The notes: generated by a model from the sequence alone, not told the origin. A stretch of DNA of 64,000 nt from DATDIC01 sp963764525 (GCA_963764525.1 CAVXTC010000009.1:1-64000); one strand, 5' to 3'. Shown: positions 16,552-26,615, numbered from the stretch's first letter. Numbers and translations are program-made.

Positions 16552-17415
16552 ATGGATTTCCTGGAGAGCTATTTCATCCTGGCCGAGGTTTACGTGCTGC
16601 TCGGGCTGTCCACCAACCTGCTGGTGGGGATCGTTGGTATTTTCTCAGTGTCGCAGGCTGCTGTATTTGGGGTGGGCGCCTACATCGTTGCCGATTTCCT
16701 GTTGTCCGGCACGTTGGGGTTCCTGCCGGCGCTGGCGATCGCCGCGGCCGGCTGCGTCCTGCTCAATGTACTGGTGACGCTGCCGAGCCTGCGCGTCGCA
16801 GGGGATTATTTCGTGGTGACGTCGTTTGGCATCCAACTTCTTGCGACCGCGGCGTTCACTAACTGGACGGCCGGGACGGGCGGGGCCAACGGGCTGCCGG
16901 GCATCCCGCCGCCGGAGATCTTCAGCATCACCCTGACAGACACGCGGCAATACCTGGCACTGACCACCATCGCCGCGGTGCTTGGCTGCGTGTGCTTCTG
17001 GCTGATCATGCGGGCGCCGTTCGGCCGACTGTTACGAGCGATCCGGGAAGACGAACTGGCAGTGGCCGCCGCCGGGAAGGGTGTGCTGCGCGCCAAGGTG
17101 GAGGCCGCCGCGCTGGCCGGCGCATTCGGCGGCGTTGCCGGCGGGCTGTATGCGACATTCCTGAGCTTTATCGACCCGTCATCATTCGACCTGGATGCGT
17201 CGATCCTGCTGCTGACGATGATCGTGGTCGGTGGCGCGCGCACGCTGGCGGGATCGATCATCGGGCCGTTCCTGCTGTTGGCGCTGCCTCAGGCGCTGAG
17301 CCTGGTGGCGATCCCGACCGCTTTTGCCGCGGCGTCGCGCCAGTTGATCTATGGCGTGCTGCTGATCGCCTTCGCGTTGTTCCGGCCACAAGGATTGTTG
17401 GGCGAGCGGTTGTGA
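16552..17415 (+). CDS. livM: LivM-type ABC permease
   Basis: A 287-residue permease starting MDFLESYFILAEVYVLLG two bases after the livH stop. It contains the LivM landmarks NLLVGIVGIFSVSQAAVFGV and the coupling-helix region GRLLRAIREDELAVAAAGKG. Hydrophobic segments span most of the length. The stop codon overlaps the GTG start of the next gene. Partner of LivH in the membrane pore. Intact. Confidence 0.88.
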   Translation: MDFLESYFILAEVYVLLGLSTNLLVGIVGIFSVSQAAVFGVGAYIVADFLLSGTLGFLPALAIAAAGCVLLNVLVTLPSLRVAGDYFVVTSFGIQLLATAAFTNWTAGTGGANGLPGIPPPEIFSITLTDTRQYLALTTIAAVLGCVCFWLIMRAPFGRLLRAIREDELAVAAAGKGVLRAKVEAAALAGAFGGVAGGLYATFLSFIDPSSFDLDASILLLTMIVVGGARTLAGSIIGPFLLLALPQALSLVAIPTAFAAASRQLIYGVLLIAFALFRPQGLLGERL

Positions 17416-18176
17416 CCCGGTATCTGGAAGTGGCCGGGCTGCGCAAGCGGTTCGGCGGGTTGCAGGCGCTGGACGGCACCAGTTTCACAGTAGCACAGGG
17501 GCGGATCACCTGCCTGGTGGGTCCGAACGGCGCCGGGAAGACCACGATCTTCAACATAATCACCGGGTTTTTGCAGCCGGAAGAGGGAAGGGTGACGTTC
17601 CGCGGGCGCGTGCTGGATGGCCTGCGCCCGCAGGCGATCGTGCGTGCCGGCATTGCCCGCACGTTTCAGAACCTGCGTCTGTTCGCCGACCTGACCGCGC
17701 TCGATAACGTGCTGGTCGGCATTGGCGGCCAGTTCGGCGAAGAGCCGCTCGGCGCCATCTTACGCCCGCTGCACGCGGCGCGCGTGCAGGCGCGACGGCG
17801 CAACGAAGCGCGGGAGCGGCTGGCGCATGTCGGCCTGGGCGACCGGGCGAACGAGCGCGTGCGCAACCTGTCTTACGGTGAGCAGAAGTTGTTGACGGTT
17901 GCCCGCGTGCTGGCGACCGGTGCCGAATTGCTGCTGCTGGACGAGCCTGCCTCCGGGCTGTCCGCCGGGGCGCTGGATCAGGTGATGGCGCTGCTGCGGC
18001 GGTTGCAGGCGGAAGGAAAAACCCTGCTGGTGGTGGAACACAATACGCGGGTGGTGCAGCAGATTGCCGATGAGGTGCTGTTCCTGCACCAGGGGCATCT
18101 GCTGGCGCAGGGCGATGCCTCGACGATCATCGCCGACCCGGCGCTGGCGGAGATCTATTTCGGCGGCGCGCTGTGA
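17412..18176 (+). CDS. livG: LivG-type ABC ATPase
   Basis: A 254-residue ATPase with a GTG start that overlaps the livM stop. Walker A GPNGAGKTTIFN, Q-loop region FQNLRLFADL, signature LSYGEQKLL, Walker B LLLLDEPASGL and the H-loop VVEHN are all present in order. The first ATP-binding subunit of the importer. Its stop overlaps the GTG of livF, giving tight coupling. Confidence 0.9.
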   Translation: MTRYLEVAGLRKRFGGLQALDGTSFTVAQGRITCLVGPNGAGKTTIFNIITGFLQPEEGRVTFRGRVLDGLRPQAIVRAGIARTFQNLRLFADLTALDNVLVGIGGQFGEEPLGAILRPLHAARVQARRRNEARERLAHVGLGDRANERVRNLSYGEQKLLTVARVLATGAELLLLDEPASGLSAGALDQVMALLRRLQAEGKTLLVVEHNTRVVQQIADEVLFLHQGHLLAQGDASTIIADPALAEIYFGGAL

Positions 18177-18868
18177 CTCTGGAACTGGTGTCGCTGTCGG
18201 CGGGTTACGGCGTCAAGACGGTGATCTCGGACATATCGTTCGCGTTGGAACCGGGAGAGATACTGGCGCTGCTCGGGCACAACGGCGCCGGCAAGACGAC
18301 GACGCTGAAAGCGGCGATGGGGCTGTTGCCGGCGCGCGCCGGAGAGGTGCGGTTCGACGGCCGCTCGCTCGGCCGGATGCCGGTCGCCGAGCGCGTCGCG
18401 ATGGGATTGCGGCTGTTGCCGGAGGGGCGGGGGATTTTCCCCGACCTCAGTGTTGCCGACAATATCGACGTGGTCGCGGCGCGCACCGCCGGATCGGCCG
18501 TGCTGTTCGGGCCCGCTGAGGTGTATCGGCTGTTTCCCGTGCTGGCGGAACGGCCTGGTATCCGCGCCGGCAGCCTGAGCGGCGGACAGCAGCAGATGCT
18601 GGCTTTCGCGTTGGCGATCCTGGGCACGCCGCGCTGCCTGATGCTGGATGAGCCCTCGATCGGCTTGGCGCCGAACCTGGTGGAACGGTTGTTCGCGCAG
18701 GTGCGGGAACTGTGCCGCGCGCACGGCGTGACCGCGATCCTGGTCGAACAGAATGTCGCCGCGGCGATGCGGGTCGCCGACCGGGTGGTGATCGTGAACA
18801 ACGGCAGGATCGTGTTCGACGGCGCGCCCGAGGCGGCGCGCGCGTCGAACGTCTGGAACTACTTCTGA
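18173..18868 (+). CDS. livF: LivF-type ABC ATPase
   Basis: A 231-residue ATPase, also with a GTG start. Walker A GHNGAGKTTTLK, LSGGQQQMLAFAL signature, Walker B CLMLDEPSIGLAPN and VEQN at the switch are intact. The phrase LPEGRGIFPDLSV is typical of LivF. Last gene of the operon; six bases separate it from the stop of the convergent second binding protein gene. Confidence 0.9.
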   Translation: MTLELVSLSAGYGVKTVISDISFALEPGEILALLGHNGAGKTTTLKAAMGLLPARAGEVRFDGRSLGRMPVAERVAMGLRLLPEGRGIFPDLSVADNIDVVAARTAGSAVLFGPAEVYRLFPVLAERPGIRAGSLSGGQQQMLAFALAILGTPRCLMLDEPSIGLAPNLVERLFAQVRELCRAHGVTAILVEQNVAAAMRVADRVVIVNNGRIVFDGAPEAARASNVWNYF

Positions 18869-18874
18869 CTGCCG

Positions 18875-20107
18875 CTACGCGCCGGCGATCAGATCGCCGA
18901 AGCGCTCCCACGTCTTGCCGGTCCAGCGCATGAGCTGCATCGACTTGATCGGACGATGATCCGTCTGGCTCGTGCTGATCTTGATCCCGGGGAGCAGCAC
19001 CGGAAGCTCCAGATCATGCAGGCTCTCTGCTTGCCGCATGACGTTCGGGCGGGAAAAGTCGCCGTTGCACTGCTTCAGCACCTGCAGCATCGTCAGTGTG
19101 ATCCCGTAACCGAACACCATGAACTGATCCGTCATGTCGGCGCCCGGCATGTATTTCTCGATATCGGCGCGCCACTGGTTCATGCCGGCGTCGTTCTTGA
19201 AGTCCGGATCGGTCGGGTCCTTCAGGTAACCGGTGGTGATGATGCCTACCCCGTTCTCCGGTCCCGCCGGATTCATCACGCCGCCCACGGAAATGGGCCG
19301 GGGTCACACGCTGCCCACGAGTGAAACGTTGGTCAAGAAGAACGTCGGCTTCCAGGCCAGGTCGTGCACCTTGCGGATCGATTGCGCGGCGAATTTCGGA
19401 ATGCCGGCGACCAGCACAACGTTGGCCCCGGAAGACTGCATGTCGGCGATCTGCGAGTCGATGGTCGGGTCTGTTGTCTCGTAGCTGGCTGACTTGGTGA
19501 CGACCTTGTCCCAATCCTTGCCCAGAATGTCGCGAACGCCTGCCGGGTAGTCCTTCCCGAAATCATCGTTTTGATACAAGATCGCCATCTTCGGGTCTTT
19601 CACGTTGGCCAGCATGTACTTGGCATAAATCTGCGCCTCGGTCCGATAGTTGGGCTGCCAGCCCATCGTCCATGGATATTTTTTGTAGTCGCTCCATTTG
19701 GATGCGCCCGATCCGACGAACAGGTGCGGGATCTTCTTATGGGTCACATACTCCACGATCGCCGAGTTGCACGGCGTCCCGAGCGTCTGGAACAGAAATG
19801 CCACCTCGTCCTGCTCGACCAGACGGCGCACATCCTCGACCGTTCTCGGCGGGCTGTAACTGTCATCGAGCGAGACGAAATCGATCTTGTGCCCGGCAAC
19901 ACCGCCCTGGTCGTTGACCATCTTGAACACCGCGCTTTCGGTGTGCCCGATCACGCCATAGGATGAAGCAGGGCCGCTATACGGCATTGTGTTGCCGATC
20001 TTGAGGCCGGTCGCGGTCACGCCCGGCGTTGCCGCGGCTCGTGCGCGTGGCAGGCCGGCCGCGGTGGCGGCGAGGCCTGCGGCGAGTGTGGCTCTCCGTG
20101 TGATCAT
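18875..20107 (-). pseudogene. Second Liv-type binding protein, interrupted by an in-frame stop
   Basis: Another Peripla_BP_6 binding protein with a twin-arginine-like signal (MITRRATLAAGLAATAAGLP). The N-terminal two thirds reads LKIGNTMPYSGPASSYGVIG through FFLTNVSLVGSV and meets a TGA at 19304. The same frame resumes at VGGVMNPAGPENGVGIITTG and runs to a normal end. Relatives have NVS directly followed by a GGVM-like block. About 30 extra bases, flanked by near-identical GTGGGCAGCGTG and GTGGGCGGCGTG, contain the stop. So this is a short insertion rather than a frameshift. It is convergent with livF and may have supplied an alternative ligand to the importer. Confidence 0.75.
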
Positions 20108-20304
20108 GGTTTGTTCTCCGGTCCTGGAAGCTTTCCCCCCGGCCCCGGAGGTCGGTTCCGAGCGGAACCGCCCATGCCGGCCTTCTGGGACCGGCAGGGC
20201 GATCCTGCGCCCGAACAGTCGGGAAGAGCAACGCCCGACTCGGCGCCGCGGGTTATCCAGGGATCGTGGCACTCGGCCGTGTCCCAGTAACAAGGGAGGT
20301 TGCC

Positions 20305-21053
20305 TTGACCCGTGACGAGATCCTGTCCGCTATCGGCATCTGCGCCGGATCAACAGCCGCCAGCAATCGGCTGCGCTAGACTTGGTACCGCACGCAATCA
20401 TGTTCAGGTTTGCCAAACGCCTGGGGGTCGCGATTGGACGAACGCTGGTGACGGATTCCGAGTTTGAGCTGACCCTGCTGTACGACCTGATGGGTGACGG
20501 CCGTGGCACCGGCGGTAGTTCCGCGATGGAACGCTACGCCAGGACCTGCCGGTGCACCGCCGATGAGGCGGTCATGCTGCATGCCGCGCTGACCGCCCGC
20601 TTCTCGATCTGGAAGATCGAACGGCGGCACGATCAGGCAGGTCTGATCATCACCGACTGGGTGCGCCATTCGGGCGTCGAGGAATGGCTGGTGGACCAGT
20701 CCATGGAAACAAGCTGCCCGGATGGGTTCGTGTTCGCCGCCCGTCTGGCCAAGCCCGCTGGATCTGCGATGTCGTGCGGAGTGCTGGCGCCGGTCGATAC
20801 GGAACTGTTGGAAGAATTGGCGGAGTTGGGGGAGCCTGGGCGGCATCGGACCCGGAACGTCAGCCGAGACCCCAGGTTTGCCACCGCGCTGTATCGTGCG
20901 GCAGTCCGGACCGGGGCGATGGAACGTGTCGCATACGCCTGGCTGCTCATCGATCATCCACCGGAAGGTTGGCGCGCACCGATGGGCGCTGATCGAACCC
21001 GGCCTGCCATTCCGACAGGCGCGGGTGGTTCTCCCGCCAGGCGATCGAGGTGA
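20305..21053 (+). CDS. Conserved hypothetical protein, frame change after codon 10
   Basis: The likely start is the TTG at 20305, preceded by AAGGGAGG. It gives MTRDEILSAI; a one-base change near 20333 joins this to RHLRRINSRQQSAALDLVPH and MFRFAKRLGVAIG. The body has ALTARFSIWKIERRHDQAGL, GVEEWLVDQSMETS and a glycine-rich SCGVLAPVD turn. I have seen similar uncharacterised proteins in alphaproteobacteria but cannot assign a function. No signal peptide or membrane segment. Its last ~35 codons overlap antisense with the GST gene, so the true end may be earlier. Confidence 0.45.
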
Positions 21054-21572
21054 AGCGGAAATCGAGATAACCCAACGCCACGCCGATCGCGATATGCCCG
21101 ATGGTGAACGGATCGGTGGCGAGCTGGTCAGCCTCGGTTTCCAGCGCATCGACGCTCGCCAGGATTTTCGCCCGCCAAAGATCGATGTGCGGCGCGACTG
21201 GCGCTCCGCCGGCCGCAATCGCTCACTGAGCCAGCCCAGTGCCACGTCCAGTATGCCGTCGCCGAGCGCCTGCCGCCGCAACGCAGTCAGCCGCGCCGGC
21301 CAGGGCGGATACAGTTTCGGCCCGTCATGCAGCGTATCAAGATATTCGCAGATGACCGGAGAATCATAGACAGCGACACCGTCCTTCAGGACCAGTGTCG
21401 GGATCTTGCCCAGCGGGTTGTCGCGCATCAGCTCCCGGTGCGGCGCGGTGCCGCCGACGACCGTGCGCACGGTGCGCAGGCGATCCGCCAGGCCGAGTTC
21501 GTGCGCCGCGATCATCACCTTGCGCACATAGGGCGAGCGCGGCGACCAGTGCAGCGTCATCGTTGCGGACAT
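20947..21572 (-). pseudogene. Glutathione S-transferase, one frame change
   Basis: Starts MSATMTLHWSPRSPYVRKVM; the thioredoxin-like N-domain continues with NPLGKIPTLVLKDG and YDSPVICEYLD, where P-x-L and D-S-P contact glutathione. After WLSERLRPAERQ the frame changes near 21195. The C-domain then reads APHIDLWRAKILASVDALE, FTIGHIAIGVALGYLDFRF and WRENHPRLSEWQAGFDQRP, all typical. A GGAGAA ribosome-binding site precedes the start. Divergent from the alpha/beta hydrolase. Could take part in the catabolic island (dehalogenation or isomerisation of a glutathione adduct), but that is inference. Confidence 0.72.
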
Positions 21573-21646
21573 GCGGTTCTCCTTTCCCTGCACATTTGGC
21601 ATCCATCGCCGGCCGGTGCCAGACTCGCGGCGGAAGGAGAACGGCA

Positions 21647-22438
21647 GTGGACTGGATCGAGGTCAACGGCACGTCGCTGCGTTACGACATCACCGGCACC
21701 GGACCGGCAACGCTGGTGCTGGTACACGAGATGGGCGGCACGCTGGAAAGCTGGGACCAGGTGCTGCCGGCGTTGGCGCCGGGCCGGCGCGTGTTGCGCT
21801 ACGACACGCGCGGGGCCGGTCAGTCGGAAAAAATCCGCGGCAGCGTCAGCTTCGACATCATGGCGGAGGATCTGGCAGCGTTGCTCGACGCGCTCGGCAT
21901 CACCGGCCCGGTGGCGCTCGTTGGCTGTGCGGTGGGCGGCGGGATCGTGCTGCACTTCGCCGCGCGCTTTCCGGATCGCGTGACGGCGCTGGTCGCCATG
22001 GCGCCGGCCACCGGGGTGGCAGCGGAGCGGCGGGATGCCACGCTGGCGCGCGCCGCGGAGATCGAGAGGCTTGGCCCTCGCGGCGTGGTGGAGGGCAGTT
22101 TCGCTGCGTCCTACCCGCCCGAAGTGCGGCACAATGCTGAACAATACCGCCGGTTCCGCGCCCGCTGGCTGGCCAACGATCCGGAAAGCTTCGGCGCAAT
22201 CTCTCGGATGTTGGCGGATGCCACCGTGACCGATGAATTGCCGGGCATTGCCTGCCCGGCCCTGCTGGTGGCCGGCACGCATGACCGGCTTCGCCCTCCG
22301 TCGCTGATCGAACCGCTGGCGCAACGCATGCCCGACGGGACATTCCAGGCACTGGAGACCGGGCATTTCATGGCGGTGCAGACGCCCGATATCGTGGCCG
22401 AGGCGATCGGCGGGTTTCTGGCACGCCACGGGTGCTGA
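21647..22438 (+). CDS. Alpha/beta hydrolase with a cysteine in the nucleophile position
   Basis: A 263-residue alpha/beta-hydrolase with a GTG start behind a strong GGAAGGAGA site. It has the oxyanion strand VLVHEMGG, then RYDTRGAGQSEK, and the nucleophile elbow VALVGCAVGGGI. The Ser of G-x-S-x-G is replaced by Cys, as in dienelactone hydrolases, although the overall layout resembles PcaD-like enol-lactonases. The acid is likely Asp in GTHDRLRPPS and the base His in LETGHFMAV. Candidate ester or lactone hydrolase in the catabolic island. Intact. Confidence 0.75.
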   Translation: MDWIEVNGTSLRYDITGTGPATLVLVHEMGGTLESWDQVLPALAPGRRVLRYDTRGAGQSEKIRGSVSFDIMAEDLAALLDALGITGPVALVGCAVGGGIVLHFAARFPDRVTALVAMAPATGVAAERRDATLARAAEIERLGPRGVVEGSFAASYPPEVRHNAEQYRRFRARWLANDPESFGAISRMLADATVTDELPGIACPALLVAGTHDRLRPPSLIEPLAQRMPDGTFQALETGHFMAVQTPDIVAEAIGGFLARHGC

Positions 22439-22495
22439 CACCGATCGCGTAACGCGACATCCTGCTACAGGGATCGCACAGACAAAGGAGCAATC

Positions 22496-23409
22496 ATGCC
22501 CGGCATGCTGGAAGGAAAAGTCGCCGTCGTCACCGGTTCGGGGCGCGGCATCGGCCGCGCCATCGCGCTCGCCATGGCGCATAACGGCGCCAAGGTGGTG
22601 GTCAACGACGTCGGCGCCGGGGTGACCGGCGAAGGCCGCGACGAAACCCCGGCGCAGGAAGTGGTGCGCGAGATCGAAGCGGCCAACGGCCAGGGCGCCG
22701 CCGTCCCCAATACCGACAGTGTCGCGGAATGGGACTCGGCGCAGCGCATCGTTGCCACTGCGATCGACCGCTACGGCCGCATCGACATCGTGGTGAACAA
22801 TGCCGGCATTCTGCGCGACCGCATGTTCCATTACATGTCGCCGGAGGAGTGGGACGCCGTGATGAAGGTGCATCTTTATGGCGCCTTCTATGTCAGCCGT
22901 GCTGCCGTGACGCATTTTCGCAAGCAGGAGAGCGGCGCTTTCGTGCACATGACCTCCACCTCCGGGCTGATCGGCGCCGTCGGGCAGGTGAATTACGGCG
23001 CGGCGAAGCTGGAAATCGCCGGACTGTCGCGCAATATCGCGATGGACATGCAGCGGTACAAATTCGTTCCAACTGCATCGGCCCGCACGCGTTCAGCCGC
23101 ATGATCGAAACGGTGCCGGGACAAAGCGAAGAACAGATGAAGGCGCGTGCCGCCAAGACCCGGCCGGATCAGGTGGCGCAGCTTGCCGCGTTCCTGGCAT
23201 CGGACGCGGCGGCGGAGATTTCCGGGCAGATCCTGGGTGCGCGCGGCAATGAGATCTATCTGTATAGCCAGCCGCGCCCGATCCGTATCATGCACCGTGG
23301 CGAGGGCTGGACGCCGGAGCGACTGGCGGAACACCTGCTGCCGGCAATCCGCGGCAGCCTGACCCCGCTGGAGCGCACACGCGACGTGTACAACTGGGAC
23401 GCTATCTGA
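22496..23409 (+). pseudogene. Short-chain dehydrogenase/reductase, one frame change
   Basis: The N-terminal two thirds is a clean SDR: GKVAVVTGSGRGIGRAIALA, NDVGAG, NNAGILRDRMF and the Tyr/Lys active site NYGAAKLEIAG preceded by SerTS. After MQRYKF the frame changes near 23068 and continues as RSNCIGPHAFSRMIETVPG, DAAAEISGQILGARGNEIY and a ~50-residue C-terminal tail ending TRDVYNWDAI. The tail is characteristic of the 3-hydroxyacyl-CoA (MFE-2-like) SDR subgroup. An AAAGGAG site precedes the ATG. Its job would be oxidation of a hydroxyacyl-CoA, consistent with the CoA-transferase nearby. Confidence 0.75.
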
Positions 23410-23513
23410 CCGGCACCGCGAGCCACGAGCCGCGGGGCGGACGGTACAGGGGTCGATGGCTACAACCGCTTCGAGTGGCTCGGCTACATCTCGCGGTTTT
23501 CAGGATGGGTGCA

Positions 23514-23855
23514 TCAGCCCTTTACCTCGCCGGCGTCCAGTGGGGCGTCGGCGTAGATGTCGGCCAGTGGAATCTCGATCCCGATCTCCGGCATAAGCAG
23601 CACGTCTGCGCCGGCGTACGCGTGGGCAGTCCATTCAGTCCCCTGCCGCAAGAAAACCGTGGCGGCGATGCTGTCCTGTTCCAGTATCACGTAGCGCAGG
23701 ATCGAGCGCGTGGCCTGGTACTCCCGGAGTTTGTCGATCCGGTCCGTGCGTGATGGGCTGGTGCTGAGGATTTCGAACACCACCGGCCGGACGCCACCGA
23801 ATTCGTAGCGCAGCTCCTGCTGTTCCTCCCAGGCAAGGAACTGCAGGAGAGTCAT
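23514..23855 (-). pseudogene. Uma2-family (DUF820) protein with internal deletion
   Basis: Starts MTLLQFLAWEEQQELRYEF as in Uma2 proteins, then jumps directly to PVVFEILSTSPSRTDRIDKL and ends with the usual LMPEIGIEIPLADIYAD. The central part with the first half of the PD-(D/E)xK-like nuclease fold is missing, roughly 60-80 residues compared with what I know of the family (about 190 residues). The reading frame stays open, so a 113-residue product is possible but probably inactive. Uma2 proteins are abundant and of unknown role. Confidence 0.6.
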
Positions 23856-23969
23856 GGGCTAGCGCAGCGCGACATTCATGCCGGGCATTCTAATACCGGG
23901 CATCGCGAGCCAGCCAGGACAATCCATCGTTGACCCTGACAGCACAAGCCGGCACCGTCCGACGCAGCA

Positions 23970-25176
23970 TTGGGCAGGGCTTTGGCCGTGGGGCAACCAT
24001 TCGAGGGCATCAGGGTGATCGACATCACCCATGTGCTTGCCGGGCCGTTTGCGGCGTATCAGCTCGCGGTGCTCGGCGCCGACGTGATCAAGGTGGAACA
24101 CCCGGGCGATCCCGACCAAAGCCGCGGCACCGGCACCGACCGCGCACTGAATCGCGCGCAGATGGGCACCGGATTTCTCACCCAGGCATCCAACAAGCGA
24201 TCGATCACCGCGGACCTGAAGACGGAACCCGGGCGCGAGATCATCTGCCGTCTCGTGCGTACCGCCGACGTGCTGGTAGAGAACTACCGGCCGGGCGCTT
24301 TCGAGGCGCTGGGTCTCGGCTATGACGCGATGGCGGCGATCAATCCGAAGCTGATTTACGCCTCGTTCTCGGCCTTCGGGCAAGGCGGCCCGCGGCGCAC
24401 GCAGACCGCCTATGACCATGTGATTCAGGCAACCTCCGGCATCATGGCGATGACCGGCACCGAAGACGTGCATCCAATCAAGTTCGGCTCGCCGGCGATC
24501 GACTATGCGACCGGCACGATGGGCGCCTTCGCGCTGGCGGCGGCGCTGTTTCAGCGGGAACGAACCGGCCTGGGGCAGCGCATCGACATGGCCATGCTCG
24601 ACGTCGCGATGATCCTGATGTCCTCGCATTTGACGGGGTACCTGCGCAACGGGCGCCACCCGAAACCGCACGGCAACCGGCAGCCGCATGCCACCAACTC
24701 CGCATATCAAACGAAGGATGGGATGGTGATGCTGGGTGCCAGCAACCTTCGCCAGCAGCGGCGGTTATGGACCGTGCTGGAGCGGCCGGACATGATCAAG
24801 CAGACCAACGAGGCACGCGAACACCACCGCGCCAACGAAGAAACCGTGCTGACCGAAATCATGCTCGGCCGCGGCGCTGCCGAGTGGGAGGCGTATCTGC
24901 AAGCCCGCCACATTCCCGCCGCGCGCGTCCGGACGATGGGCGAGGCGGTCGCCGACCCGCAGATCGCCAGCCGTGGCGTGCTGCATCAACATGCAGGGGC
25001 GCCAGGGATCGAGGGCGGGTTCGGGGTGCCGCTGGCAGCGTTCAGCTTCGCCCATGGCGGGCCGCGGATCCACACGCCGCCTCCAACGCTCGGGCAACAT
25101 ACCGAGCGAAGTGCTGGAGACTTTGAACTACAGTCCGGAGCAGATCGTGCAGCTCCGCGCGGAAAGGGTGATCTGA
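23970..25176 (+). CDS. CaiB/BaiF family CoA-transferase, frame change near the C-terminus
   Basis: A type III CoA-transferase: FEGIRVIDITHVLAGPFAAY at the start, LGADVIKVEHPGDPDQSRG, DLKTEPGREI, LVENYRPGAFEALGLGYDAM with IYASFSAFGQGGP. The catalytic Asp of the family is expected in the GDPDQSR segment (around residue 45-50). Near 25100 the frame must change to read SEVLETLNYSPEQIVQLRAE to the TGA at 25176; this is the normal family ending. Starts at TTG 23970 or GTG 23988; no strong ribosome-binding site. One base separates its stop from the next gene's ATG, so they are coupled. Likely activates an acid by CoA transfer. Confidence 0.8.
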
Positions 25177-25177
25177 T

Positions 25178-26037
25178 ATGCAACTGGGACGGCTTGGCGT
25201 CTGGTATCCGATGGATCGGCTGAACGGCGAGGAGATCCGCCGCTTCACGGGTGACCTCGAGCAGCTCGGCTATGATGCGCTCTGGTACCCGGAATCACGT
25301 GGTTACGAATCGCTGTCGGTCGCCGGATTCATGCTGGGGGCGACAAAGACGCTGAAGATCGGCAGCTCGATCGCCAGCATCTATGCGCGCGATGCGTTCA
25401 CCTGTCAGCGTGGGATGCTGGGGCTGAACGATCTTTACGGCGGGCGCTTCATCCTCGGGCTTGGCGTGAGCCATCTGCCGATGGTGGAAGGCGTCCGCGG
25501 GCACAGCTACGGCAAGCCGGTACCGGTGATGCGCGCCTATCTGGACGGGATCACCAAAGGGCAAGCAACGCTGACGAATGGCCGATCGCGATCGCCGCGC
25601 TCGGCCCTCGGATGCTGGCGCTAGCCGCCGAGCGGACCCGTGGCGCTCTGCCGTACAACACAACGCCGGTGCACACGGCGGAGGCGAAACGGGTAGTCGG
25701 GCCGGAGAAGTGGCTGGCGATTGAGCAGAAGGTTTGCCTGGAAACCAATCCGGTGCGGGCGCGGGCGCTCGGGCGAAAGGAGCTGGAGCGATACATGCGG
25801 CTGGACAATTACCGCAACAATTGGCTGCGCATCGGGTTCACCGAACAGGATGTCAGCGAAGGCGGCAGCGACCGGTTCATCGATGCGATGATGCTGTGGG
25901 GCGATGCCGATACGGTGAAGCGCGGCCTGCGCGCGCATTTCGATGCAGGCGCCACGCATGTCTGCGTCCAGCCGGTTCATGAAGACGGTGACGTGATCGC
26001 CCGCGACCGCATTCTGCGGGAGCTGGCGGATACGTAG
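25178..26037 (+). pseudogene. LLM-class flavin-dependent oxidoreductase, one frame change
   Basis: A luciferase-like monooxygenase family protein (F420/FMN-dependent LLM). The N-terminal part reads LGRLGVWYPMDRLNGEEI, LEQLGYDALWYPESRG and GGRFILGLGVSHLPMVE. Near 25570 the frame changes into DEWPIAIAALGPRMLALAAE, RTRGALPYNTTP and continues to a normal C-terminus (GADTVKRGLRAHFDAGATHV-like, then QPVH). One base repairs the frame. It follows the CoA-transferase in an operon. Substrate unknown. Confidence 0.75.
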
Positions 26038-26067
26038 GGTAGAAAAGCGCCCCCGAAACGGCCGGGT

Positions 26068-26615
26068 TCATCGCACGCGACGCAGCAGCAGGCGGACAGA
26101 TCCGGATTGGCCGCGTGCGGGTGTGCAGCGGCCAGCACGAACGGTCGGACGTCCGGCAGACTGAGCCAGAGCGCGAACTCCCGGCGGATCACGCCGCTGG
26201 CCTCGCCGGCCGGCGAATAAGTGCCGCGTCCGGTGATCACCTCCACGCAGCGCAGCCGGTCGGCGTGCGCCGCGCGCAGGAATGCGACCAGAGCGTGGAA
26301 GGCGCGCTGCGCGGTGTGGCCGTGCAGATCGAGCCGGCGCGCCGCTGGCAGCTTGCCGCTCCGGAAGCGCTGCCAGGTGGCGCCGTCCACGCCGGCCGGG
26401 TGTGTGCCGATGGCGATGGCCGGTGCCGCCGGACTGCGCAAACGCCCCGGCGAGGGCGCACGCGGCGTTGGAGTGGGGGGCGTTGGCGTGGGGGGCGGAG
26501 CCGAGTGGTCGAAGGCCGGCGGCTCCGCCCGCTTGTGGCCAGGCAGCGGCTCGATCGCCTGCGCGTAATTTGCCCATGCGGCGCGATCCGCCTCGCTCAG
26601 GGACCGTACCCGCAT
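26068..26615 (-). pseudogene. Smr (MutS2 C-terminal-like) domain protein, late frame change
   Basis: Starts MRVRSLSEADRAAWANYAQ, followed by a proline/threonine-rich linker encoded by an ACCCC-type repetitive stretch. The Smr domain follows: ARRLDLHGHTAQRAFHALV (LDLHG motif) and VEVITGRG, then HPHAANPD. A frame change near 26100 is needed to read the usual basic end SVRLLLRRVR and stop at 26068. Small Smr proteins of this type bind or nick branched DNA or act on mRNA in stalled-ribosome rescue. Only the last dozen residues are affected. Next to the MFS gene on the same strand. Confidence 0.7.

Noticed and set aside
21557..22948. 463-codon minus-strand frame over the hydrolase and SDR
   Set aside because: Antisense to two genes with complete catalytic motifs; no domain of its own.
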